IMG/VR virus record: IMGVR_UViG_3300019487_000062 | Location: 1 to 36,163 of that record | Direction: 5' to 3' (one strand) | Source: a virus | DNA length: 36,163 nt | Shown here: positions 1 through 5,363 of the stretch, in pieces | Layout: each line of letters opens with the position of its first letter | How positions within the stretch are numbered: position 1 is the first letter of the stretch | Program-made: the position numbers and the translations under genes | The notes under the pieces: model-generated | The model's input: only the letters and a program-made list of their open reading frames with translations | What the model was told of the DNA's origin: nothing | Database searches by the model: none

Positions 1-330
1 CACCTGAACATCGGATCGTTTTGTTTTGTTCGGCCGTCGCGCCGCCACTTCCCGCCCTGTCTTCGCGTTGTGACACGGCCGACAGAGCGTCTGCAAGTTC
101 GTCGGGTCCATGAACATCCGCTCATCGCCGCGGTGGGCGTTGATGTGGTCGACGACCTCGCCCTTCCCGTTGCAGGACCTGCAATCGGGCTCGATGCGTA
201 ATTGGCGCGCGCGGAGCCGGTACCAGGCTGGCGTCTTGTAGAGCGACGACGACCGGATGGCGTTCGTGAACGGCCGTTGCTTGTGTAACGAGCACGGCAT
301 CAGGTCAAAGCATTGCGGACAGCGGTCCAT
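1..330 (-). CDS. HNH endonuclease, partial at window edge
   Basis: This is a small free-standing HNH nuclease of the type found next to phage terminase genes, where such proteins assist packaging-site cleavage. The visible 110 codons begin with a CPQC pair. A core follows with CRSC, DHINAH (HNH histidines), a Thr-Asn-Leu-Gln step and LCRPCH, the usual Cys-HNH-Cys zinc arrangement. The ATG at 330 has a strong ribosome site, GGGGGAGAAG, directly upstream. No stop is reached before base 1. If the window is circular, six more codons lead to TAG in the right-end sequence, giving 116 aa, and the terminase small subunit follows. Family assignment is firm; the role in packaging is inferred from position. 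Confidence 0.88.
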   Translation of the reverse strand, partial: MDRCPQCFDLMPCSLHKQRPFTNAIRSSSLYKTPAWYRLRARQLRIEPDCRSCNGKGEVVDHINAHRGDERMFMDPTNLQTLCRPCHNAKTGREVAARRPNKTKRSDVQV

Positions 331-441
331 CTTCTCCCCCAACGACAACGGCCACCGCTGCACCCTGGGTGGGTGCTGTGCGATGGCCTCTACTCGCGGT
401 TACGCCTGTTGCTTATGCGCTGATGCAGCGCAATCCGGTTA
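331..441 (-). other. non-coding leader with two small hairpins
   Basis: No convincing gene lies here. Two perfect short stems are present: GCGCTG/CAGCGC with a 3-nt loop (417-431) and GCACCC/GGGTGC with a 5-nt loop (360-376). Neither has a U-tract, so neither is a good intrinsic terminator. They sit in the leader of the edge HNH gene and, if the genome is circular, just upstream of the late operon. A late promoter or a processed leader could lie here, but no convincing -35/-10 pair was found. Confidence 0.35.
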
Positions 442-606
442 CTACCTGCGTCTCAGCACAACACCCTTGCACGTCAGCGCGAGGTGCAGGAGAGCGCGAC
501 GCAGACGCCGGTGCGCCCCTATATACGTCAGGCCGCCACGGTGATAGGCGCTAAAGCCTGGTGTCGCCCGACCGGTTGGCGTGTCGTACGCATCCCACTC
601 ACTCAT
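442..606 (-). CDS. small hypothetical protein, 54 aa
   Basis: Unrecognised small basic protein. It begins MSEWDAYDTPTG and ends in an arginine-rich tail with one cysteine (about residue 47). The ATG at 606 overlaps the stop of the preceding 18-codon frame in an ATGA arrangement, the coupling used throughout this operon. A TAGAAT hexamer lies 6 nt upstream of the ATG, so it could also be read from its own leaderless transcript. No function is proposed. Confidence 0.5.
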   Translation of the reverse strand: MSEWDAYDTPTGRATPGFSAYHRGGLTYIGAHRRLRRALLHLALTCKGVVLRRR

Positions 607-659
607 GGAGCGATTCTACTACACTTCGGCATGTCGTCCTCGATCTCGTACCAGCTCAT
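603..659 (-). CDS. micro-ORF, 18 aa
   Basis: Eighteen codons (MSWYEIEDDMPKCSRIAP) start at the ATG that overlaps the stop of the zinc-ribbon gene upstream (ATGA) and end in an ATGA overlap with the next gene. The double coupling is the only support for translation. It may simply carry ribosomes between its neighbours, or be the remnant of a longer acidic protein. Confidence 0.35.
   Translation of the reverse strand: MSWYEIEDDMPKCSRIAP
613..618 (-). promoter_or_regulatory. possible -10 element (TAGAAT)
   Basis: TAGAAT on the minus strand ends seven bases before the ATG at 606, a spacing that fits a leaderless transcript. No good -35 hexamer is seen, so this is weak. Confidence 0.2.
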
Positions 660-814
660 AGAATCACCACCACGGGTTTGCCGCATCCCTTCCGTCTGTG
701 CCGATGGATCTCGACCGGGCGTCCGTCTGCGGTGAGGAAGTGGGACGCCTTCACCTTCCAGGCGAGGGCCGGCGCTGGTTGGTGGCAGTGGGGACAACGG
801 ACGGGCGAGGTCAT
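656..814 (-). CDS. zinc-ribbon mini-protein, 52 aa
   Basis: Small protein with an N-terminal CPHC pair (MTSPVRCPHC) and further His and Cys residues later (HRHRRKGCG), a pattern consistent with a single zinc-binding module. It ends in ATGA overlap with the following micro-ORF. Similar one-zinc proteins recur across this genome (11059, 16120, 25425). They resemble nucleic-acid-binding ribbons in general, but the target is unknown. Confidence 0.6.
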   Translation of the reverse strand: MTSPVRCPHCHQPAPALAWKVKASHFLTADGRPVEIHRHRRKGCGKPVVVIL

Positions 815-833
815 GCGTTGTTCTGTCAACCGA

Positions 834-905
834 TCAACCGCTGAGATACAAGGCTAATGTATAAGAGACCATCTTCTCCCCCCTGTATGTATGTATATGG
901 ATCAC
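834..905 (-). CDS. micro-ORF, 23 aa
   Basis: Starts with GTG overlapping the previous stop (GTGA). An internal ATG is preceded by GGGGGGAGAAG, nearly the same ribosome site as the edge HNH gene, and would give only 12 residues. The sequence is less GC-rich than its surroundings. Translation is supported only by coupling and the ribosome site. It may be a degraded gene start that shares its junction with the HNH gene. Confidence 0.3.
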   Translation of the reverse strand: MIHIHTYRGEKMVSYTLALYLSG

Positions 906-1078
906 CGTTGCACCCCCACCTTGAGGCAGCGTCCCGGCTTACAGGGCTTCTTCGGCTTCTCCGTGAGGAGCATCCAGTGGGCGTAGCGGCCCCAGATGAT
1001 CAGGTGGGCGTGGAAGCCCTTGGTGATGATGTGGGCGCGGAGGTCGAGCGCCGTCTTGGGCTGGCGGGGCTTCCTCAC
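902..1078 (-). CDS. small basic hypothetical protein, 58 aa
   Basis: Begins GTG-AGG-AAG in a GTGA overlap with the 15-codon frame upstream and ends in GTGA overlap with the next. The product is rich in Lys, Arg and His, with two cysteines near the C-terminus (KPCKPGRC). The GTGAGGAAG junction matches the junction after the radical SAM gene (4572). No family was recognised. Confidence 0.5.
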   Translation of the reverse strand: MRKPRQPKTALDLRAHIITKGFHAHLIIWGRYAHWMLLTEKPKKPCKPGRCLKVGVQR

Positions 1079-1122
1079 AGCAGCCGTACCTCGTACTGGG
1101 CGTCCAGCCGCTGGCGGATCAC
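1075..1122 (-). CDS. micro-ORF, 15 aa, possible gene remnant
   Basis: Fifteen codons (VIRQRLDAQYEVRLL) between two GTGA overlaps, immediately after the methyltransferase. Its last codons and stop (CTGCTGTGA) repeat the end of the methyltransferase and of the radical SAM gene. It is either a coupling peptide or the C-terminal leftover of a gene deleted by recombination at these repeated junctions. Confidence 0.3.
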   Translation of the reverse strand: MIRQRLDAQYEVRLL

Positions 1123-1850
1123 AGCAGCACCCCTTGTCGCAGGCGTTCGATGATCGAATGGCAGTACGACTCATTGATCTCAATGCCGATGGCCTTACGT
1201 CCCAAGTCTTTTGCCGCCCGCAATGTCGTGCCGCTCCCCGCAAACGGGTCAAGGATCACCTCGGCGTCCGTCCGGGCGATCAGTTCCCGAAGTACGCGCA
1301 TCGGTTTCGGCGTCGGATGGCCGAAACGATGCTGCCCGTACTCTATGTTGGCCGTCAGCACGTCGCTTCCAAAACCCCCGTCTGAATGCTTCACGAACCG
1401 TCCATCTGTATGGCGTTTCTGGCCCTTCTTCCGGTCGCCGAAGTAGGCGATATGCTCCCAATGCGGCATGAACGGGGCCGCACACACAGCCATCGATAAT
1501 GGTTTAACCCATACAGCAGACCATGAAATGTCGTGGCGCCCATGCCTGACATATGCGCGGTACGCTGTCTGGGAAAAGAACATCATTGTTTCCGGCGCAA
1601 CGGCCCGCCACGCGCTGAACCGCTCATCGAGCCAGGCCGCCCACTCGGGCCAGTCCCGTCGGTCGTTAGTTGTCTTGCCGTAGTTCTTGCCCGCGTTGTA
1701 CGGCGGATCGGTGATCACCATGTCTGCGGCGAGCTGTGGCAGAAGGTCGAGGCAGTCTGCGTGGTATAGCGTGATGCCGTCCCGGTCGTACACCGCCTCC
1801 ATGCCGCGCATCACCTCCACGCAGTCGCCCTGCTGTACGGTCTGGGTCAC
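1119..1850 (-). CDS. DNA N6-adenine/N4-cytosine methyltransferase
   Basis: S-adenosylmethionine-dependent DNA base methyltransferase of the beta arrangement. Catalytic motif IV DPPYN is at residues 48-52, followed by the variable target-recognition region. The SAM-binding motif DPFAGSGTT lies at about 201-209, near the C-terminus. At 243 aa the length is normal for phage orphan enzymes. No restriction partner was seen, so it more likely protects phage DNA or regulates it than forms a restriction-modification pair. The GTG start at 1850 overlaps the previous stop (GTGA). Odd feature: the first 17 residues (TVQQGDCVEVMRGM) look like the start of a second methyltransferase, placed in front of a complete one that starts again at about residue 22 (DRDGITLYHADCLDLL). 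Confidence 0.9.
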   Translation of the reverse strand: MTQTVQQGDCVEVMRGMEAVYDRDGITLYHADCLDLLPQLAADMVITDPPYNAGKNYGKTTNDRRDWPEWAAWLDERFSAWRAVAPETMMFFSQTAYRAYVRHGRHDISWSAVWVKPLSMAVCAAPFMPHWEHIAYFGDRKKGQKRHTDGRFVKHSDGGFGSDVLTANIEYGQHRFGHPTPKPMRVLRELIARTDAEVILDPFAGSGTTLRAAKDLGRKAIGIEINESYCHSIIERLRQGVLL

Positions 1851-2125
1851 TCGGTTATCAGCCTTATCTCGCCCGGCGGCACCGTCTCGTCTACCAAGAC
1901 GCGCACGGTCAACCCTTTGAAGGTCGCAACCGCTGGCGGTGGTGGCCCAGATGCGGCGTACTCATAGACGTTCAGGTCGTCCGGCCCGCTCACGCGCATG
2001 AACCGCCACGGTTCACCGTCTACCATCGCCACGATGATCTCTGGTATGTCGTCGCATTCAAGACCCTTCATGCGCGTGAAGCCCTGCCACCGCAGCACTG
2101 CCAAGGGTGATCTCTCGAAACTCAT
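1847..2125 (-). CDS. hypothetical protein, 92 aa
   Basis: Begins MSFERSPLAVLRWQGF and ends with GEIRLITE. The ATG at 2125 is chosen because GAAGGAG lies 9 nt upstream, and that ribosome site is part of a repeated junction sequence. The stop is coupled to the methyltransferase by GTGA. The protein looks compact, mixed alpha/beta, without signal or membrane segment. No family was recognised. Confidence 0.6.
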   Translation of the reverse strand: MSFERSPLAVLRWQGFTRMKGLECDDIPEIIVAMVDGEPWRFMRVSGPDDLNVYEYAASGPPPPAVATFKGLTVRVLVDETVPPGEIRLITE

Positions 2126-2129
2126 CTCA

Positions 2130-2225
2130 CTATTCTCCTTCGATCTCGGTGAGGTCTGGGGTACTCCGGCGATGACCATCATCGCGTCCTATCTCATACA
2201 GACGTTTTGCTCCTTCAATGATCAC
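2130..2225 (-). CDS. possible 31-aa gene remnant ending LTEIEGE
   Basis: A GTG-started open frame whose last seven residues, LTEIEGE, are identical to the end of the upstream protein (LTEIEGEP), encoded in the same 22-bp direct repeat (2133-2154 and 2256-2277). No ribosome site is visible. It may be the tail of a lost paralogue joined by recombination at the repeat, and it may not be translated. Confidence 0.3.
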   Translation of the reverse strand: MIIEGAKRLYEIGRDDGHRRSTPDLTEIEGE

Positions 2226-2277
2226 GGCTACCGGCAGGGAGGAAGCTGATCATGGTTCTCCTTCGATCTCGGTGAGG
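2133..2277. repeat. 22-bp direct repeat at gene ends
   Basis: Identical 22-bp copies at 2133-2154 and 2256-2277. On the minus strand each encodes LTEIEGE and contains the ribosome site GAAGGAG used by the next gene. A repeat that combines a gene end with a ribosome site could act as a homology boundary for swapping whole genes. Confidence 0.75.
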
Positions 2278-2510
2278 ATGACGTCGAAGTACGCCTCCAG
2301 GTAACAGACGCCGCACATCCCTGTGCCGCATTCCGCGTCGTGGACGCTGCCATATGCCGACTGCCATTCCCATTTCGCCCACGCCTTACAGAACGCCTCG
2401 TAGCGGTCGAGGACGTCGTCAAACTCCTGCTTCGCCGCTGCAAAAGTCGCCGCTTCCCGCAGCTTCTCCCGTGCCTTGTCGATGCGCGGTTGCGTGATGG
2501 CTTCGGTCAT
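2250..2510 (-). CDS. hypothetical protein with cysteine pair, 86 aa
   Basis: Mostly helical small protein (MTEAITQPRIDKAREKLREA at the start) with tryptophan-rich middle and a CGTGMCGVC cluster near residues 61-69 that could bind metal. It starts in ATGA overlap with the cysteine-rich gene upstream and ends in the LTEIEGEP tail carried by the 22-bp repeat. No family was recognised. Confidence 0.6.
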   Translation of the reverse strand: MTEAITQPRIDKAREKLREAATFAAAKQEFDDVLDRYEAFCKAWAKWEWQSAYGSVHDAECGTGMCGVCYLEAYFDVILTEIEGEP

Positions 2511-2713
2511 CGGCTTCCCTCCCTCGGCCTGTCATGCTCCAGTGGCTCGTACCACGGGCATCTGTGGCGATCCTGGTAGCAGTGCCTATGAGGATCGCCG
2601 ACGCCGCACAGGATGCACACTTCGTCGATGATGTCAGCGCGATCGGGACCGCGCCGACAGCCTTCATCGAACACCGGCAGCCAGCAGTGGCGGCGGCAGA
2701 TCTCTCTATTCAT
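2507..2713 (-). CDS. cysteine/histidine-rich small protein, 68 aa
   Basis: Starts MNREICRRHCWLPVF and contains CILCG, HRHCYQDRHRC and other Cys/His residues, enough for one or two zinc sites. The ATG at 2713 has GGAGGGAGCGG upstream and overlaps the previous stop by 8 nt (ATGAATAG), an arrangement copied at 3028-3035. Probably a small zinc-binding protein; the role is unknown. Confidence 0.6.
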   Translation of the reverse strand: MNREICRRHCWLPVFDEGCRRGPDRADIIDEVCILCGVGDPHRHCYQDRHRCPWYEPLEHDRPREGSR

Positions 2714-3035
2714 CCGCTCCCTCCGCCACGACAGCGACGAGTCGCGCGACCATCTCCGCTGCATCCGCTCGCAGCTTTGAGATAAGTTCGAGGTCTGGAA
2801 CGTCCTCCTCACGCCACCCACCTGACTGAGCGTTGTCGAACCGCCACGACTGATAGCACTGCTCCGATATCTCGGCGCGAGCTACAGCGCGTTCTAACTC
2901 CACGTATGCGTCAAGGGCTTCCCATTGCTGCTCGGAAAGCGGCAACGGGCCAGCGTCGTTACCATCGAAGTACCAATGCGGGCCGGTGCTGTTCAACCTA
3001 TGGCGCAACAGACCTAACGCTTCTGTGCTATTCAT
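2706..3035 (-). CDS. hypothetical helical protein, 109 aa
   Basis: Begins MNSTEALGLLRHRLNSTG and ends AVVAEGADE. The C-terminal half (ELISKLRADAAEMVARL) is strongly helical. The ATG at 3035 is preceded by GAGGGAACGG and overlaps the micro-ORF upstream by 8 nt. No domain recognised. It sits among small early accessory genes that in temperate phages often modulate host functions. Confidence 0.6.
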   Translation of the reverse strand: MNSTEALGLLRHRLNSTGPHWYFDGNDAGPLPLSEQQWEALDAYVELERAVARAEISEQCYQSWRFDNAQSGGWREEDVPDLELISKLRADAAEMVARLVAVVAEGADE

Positions 3036-3093
3036 CCGTTCCCTCTTGGCGTAGGCGGGCGATCTCGTATCGGAGTTCGTACAGCTCCGCCAA
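3028..3093 (-). CDS. micro-ORF ending ...RLRQEGTDE
   Basis: A 21-codon TTG-started frame (LAELYELRYEIARLRQ...) with coding-like composition that ends TAG inside the ATG of the next gene, exactly the 8-nt ATGAATAG overlap used at 2706-2713. The frame is open upstream to the stop at 3112, so an ATA or other start is possible. A competing frame from ATG 3115 to 3032 (27 aa, MNNLKKPIGG...) has a much better ribosome site but less coding-like sequence. Only one of the two is likely real. Confidence 0.35.
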   Translation of the reverse strand: MAELYELRYEIARLRQEGTDE

Positions 3094-3111
3094 TTGGCTT
3101 CTTGAGGTTAT

Positions 3112-3318
3112 TCATCCGCTCCCCTCCGCAACACCGGACATCAGCCGCTCCACGTCCAGATACTCCGTCCAGCGCACGATCAACTGTCCGTCGCGCGTGG
3201 CGAGAACACGGACGGCTTCGTGGCGCTCGTGCGGGCGCCGGGCGTTCTTATGCACCCGCTCGCAGGTGAGCGTGAAGGTGCCGATCGTGATCGTGCAGGG
3301 ACATGCAGCCACATTCAC
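3112..3318 (-). CDS. hypothetical protein, 68 aa
   Basis: GTG start at 3318 overlaps the previous stop (GTGA). The N-terminus MNVAACPCTITIG and the following TCERVH give three cysteines. The rest (EAVRVLATRDGQLIVRW) looks like a small beta-rich fold. Its end lies in the repeated junction GGAGGGGAGCGGATGAAT. No family was recognised. Confidence 0.55.
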   Translation of the reverse strand: MNVAACPCTITIGTFTLTCERVHKNARRPHERHEAVRVLATRDGQLIVRWTEYLDVERLMSGVAEGSG

Positions 3319-3533
3319 GCTCCGCCTCTCGTCTCGGCTTCCACACAGGCATCGATGTATGCGTCGATTGCGGCCTCAGCGGCGTAGAACTTTGGTAGGT
3401 CGCCACGCCCCGGCTGGGTGTACTTTGGACACGCCTTGATGGCTTTGATCATCTTGTCCCGGTGCGCTTCTAGTTCGCGCGTCCGCCACCAGTGCGCTTG
3501 CGCTCTCCTCGCCTCTCGTACTTCCTCGTTCAC
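3315..3533 (-). CDS. hypothetical helical protein, 72 aa
   Basis: Starts with GTG in a GTGA overlap with the split-nuclease tail upstream. The product (MNEEVREARRAQAHWWRTRE...) is charged and helical, with two cysteines. No family recognised. The preserved overlap with the 24-codon remnant suggests that this gene once followed the intact nuclease directly. Confidence 0.55.
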   Translation of the reverse strand: MNEEVREARRAQAHWWRTRELEAHRDKMIKAIKACPKYTQPGRGDLPKFYAAEAAIDAYIDACVEAETRGGA

Positions 3534-3604
3534 CCGATCACCGCCTCGATCTCCCCAAGCACGCCCCGCTGCACCATGCCCGTCGAAAATCTGAGAACTT
3601 TCAT
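3530..3604 (-). pseudogene. C-terminal remnant of a split nuclease (24 aa)
   Basis: Encodes MKVLRFSTGMVQRGVLGEIE and four more residues. The motif VLRF-x4-V-x2-G followed by a short helix is the typical C-terminus of small VSR/VRR-type phage nucleases (GW-x-VLR...). The ATG overlaps the stop of the zinc-finger nuclease (TGATG), and the end overlaps the next gene (GTGA). The reading frame differs from the upstream gene, so this is not an intein. It is best explained as the tail left when a homing-type nuclease inserted into the older gene, whose head is residues 1-38 of the upstream protein. Assignment by family memory; not searched. Confidence 0.55.
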
Positions 3605-4575
3605 CAGTACACCTTCTTGGGAGAGCGTTCCCACTCTGGAATCATGGCCCCCATCTTTTGGGCGACGCCGCGGTACATGGCCTGATCTACCACCACCATG
3701 CGAACGGTCGGGTGATACTTCGCCATCCGCTTCAGCTTCGTTGCGCTTGCAGGATCCATCCACCCCTTGACCTCGTGGTACTCGATTGAACCGTTACGGT
3801 TTGTCACTTTGAAGTCTGGGGTGTAGAAACGTGAACCGCGTCTGATGCGTGAAAACTCGAACGTGTCCACCTCGTATTCCCAACCTTGAATTTCGCCGTA
3901 CTGCACCAGAAGATTTAGGTACCGTGCCCAGTTCGCTTCCCATGCGGAGCGGAAATAGCGCCCCTCCAAGTCTTCGCGTTTACCGCCACGACTTCGGGAG
4001 TATTGGAACTCTCTGTTCACCCTGGTCTGTACCTTTCCCCAACATCGCTGGGAGCAGAACCGTGCTTGGCCGCGACGGCGATGCGCGCCTGAGGCCATGA
4101 AAGCAACCCCGCACGATTCACACATCACAAGGATGGGACGCTCGGCAGCCTTACGAGGCCAACACGCGGACGTGCAGTATTTGCGTCGGGGCTTTCGTGG
4201 TGCTCCACACGTCGGGCACAAATAAGTCTGTGCGCGGCGACAGGCGGCGACGCAATAGCGCTGCTTGGCGGACGACGGGGTAAATGTTTGACCGCAGCCT
4301 TTACAAGTTCGGGTCTCCACCGGCCCACGTGCTGCAGCGTTGACCACGATCTGGTGATCCGCCCTACACCGCACCGAGCAAAACTTTCCCCCACCTCGGC
4401 GCCTCTGTGCTGGCGGCGCATAGAACGGAGTGTTGCAATGGAGGCAAGGCGTCCGCGCAACGAAGTGCAGTCCGCGCGACCACCCTTTTTTGGGGTGGCG
4501 CAGCTCCCGCTCGAACGGGATGCCCGCGGCCCGCAGGTCGATCTCCAGCGTCTGCACCGCGTCCCCCTTCCTCAC
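3604..4575 (-). CDS. zinc-ribbon array fused to PD-(D/E)XK nuclease, probable homing endonuclease
   Basis: A 323-aa protein with three parts. Residues 1-38 (LEIDLRAAGIPFERELRHP) resemble the head of a small phage nuclease. Four zinc ribbons follow, with cysteine pairs at 44/47-66/70, 91/94-108/112, 120/123-134/138 and 152/155-174/178, in the C-x2-C...FCS-x2-C style of homing-endonuclease DNA-binding fingers. The C-terminal PD-(D/E)XK nuclease has an AWEAN helix near 211-215, YTPDF at 251-255 and the catalytic EVK at 268-270. It probably cuts a specific DNA site and promotes its own spread. It overlaps the radical SAM gene by ATGA. An ordinary phage-encoded resolvase or endonuclease is the alternative. 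Confidence 0.75.
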   Translation of the reverse strand: MRKGDAVQTLEIDLRAAGIPFERELRHPKKGWSRGLHFVARTPCLHCNTPFYAPPAQRRRGGGKFCSVRCRADHQIVVNAAARGPVETRTCKGCGQTFTPSSAKQRYCVAACRRAQTYLCPTCGAPRKPRRKYCTSACWPRKAAERPILVMCESCGVAFMASGAHRRRGQARFCSQRCWGKVQTRVNREFQYSRSRGGKREDLEGRYFRSAWEANWARYLNLLVQYGEIQGWEYEVDTFEFSRIRRGSRFYTPDFKVTNRNGSIEYHEVKGWMDPASATKLKRMAKYHPTVRMVVVDQAMYRGVAQKMGAMIPEWERSPKKVY

Positions 4576-5363
4576 AGCAGCACACCCTGCGGCATGCGCT
4601 TCCGCTCACGGTCATATTCGTGAAACTCCCAGACTTTATAGAGTCGTCGATTCACCCACCGAGCAAGGTGGCGCTTTTGCTTGTCTTCAACGCCGTGTCC
4701 TGTCAGTGGATTGCGGAACAGCATCACGAACGGGTCTGCGCCGTAACTGCGAATGATCTCGATTCGCCGCATGTCCTCCTCAAATGACGAATTGAAGCCC
4801 ACCAAAACAAACGATTGCAGATGGCGGGCGGGAACCCCCGACGCAAGCAGCAGTTCGATGCCACGGCGATATTGGCGCTCATATGAGATCTGGTCGAACG
4901 CAAACGTGATCTGCCGGGAGGTGTGGTGAAGGTTCCAGTACGGCGCCGCCGCCAGCGCCTGCGCAAGTGCGCGGGTCACCACTCGCACGTCAAGCCCCTG
5001 CGACGGGCAGAAGTCGATACCACGTCGCGTAAACTCCTCAAGCTGCACTATCGCCCACTTTTCTTTCCAGAAGAACTCGTTGTCCAGCAACACAACGAAG
5101 GGTCGTCGTCGGGGACTGTGCTCATTGAGAAGATCGTCGATGGCAGCCACTGAGTGCGGCTTGCCCTCCTTTGTCGGAACCACACAGAAATCGCAGTGCC
5201 AGATGCACCCCCGCATCAGATACCCGATGCCGTAATCTATGCCGTACAACGTATAGTCGGCCCGCTGACGTTCGACCTCGTCCGGCAACGTGTTCGTAAG
5301 TGACACGCCTGTGCCTCCGATGTCTGCGCCGAGCGCGGCTGCGGCCTGCGCTTTCGTCGCCAT
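4572..5363 (-). CDS. radical SAM enzyme, B12-type family, N-terminally short
   Basis: Radical SAM proteins use a 4Fe-4S cluster to cleave S-adenosylmethionine and start radical chemistry. The cluster motif is C53-x3-C57-x2-C60 in RGCIWHCDFC, followed by VVPTKEG. Downstream stretches LLDNEF, QGLDVR, ITFAFDQ, LVGFN and DPFVMLFRN match, from memory, a phage/plasmid family that normally has a cobalamin-binding-like domain in front. Here only about 45 residues precede the cluster (GGTGVSL...LPDEVERQRADYTLYG), so most of that domain is missing. The ATG at 5363 overlaps the helicase stop (TGATG). The substrate is unknown; a nucleic-acid base or tRNA modification is one possibility but is not shown. 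Confidence 0.85.
   Translation of the reverse strand: MATKAQAAAALGADIGGTGVSLTNTLPDEVERQRADYTLYGIDYGIGYLMRGCIWHCDFCVVPTKEGKPHSVAAIDDLLNEHSPRRRPFVVLLDNEFFWKEKWAIVQLEEFTRRGIDFCPSQGLDVRVVTRALAQALAAAPYWNLHHTSRQITFAFDQISYERQYRRGIELLLASGVPARHLQSFVLVGFNSSFEEDMRRIEIIRSYGADPFVMLFRNPLTGHGVEDKQKRHLARWVNRRLYKVWEFHEYDRERKRMPQGVLL

Noticed and set aside
360-431. tRNA or riboswitch in the leader
   Set aside because: Only two short isolated hairpins; no cloverleaf or conserved aptamer core could be drawn.
1119-1850. Restriction-modification system
   Set aside because: No restriction endonuclease with matching context is adjacent; the nearby nucleases look like homing or packaging enzymes.
3604-4575. Intein in the split nuclease
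   Set aside because: There is a stop between the parts and the tail is in another frame; no splicing-block motifs were seen.
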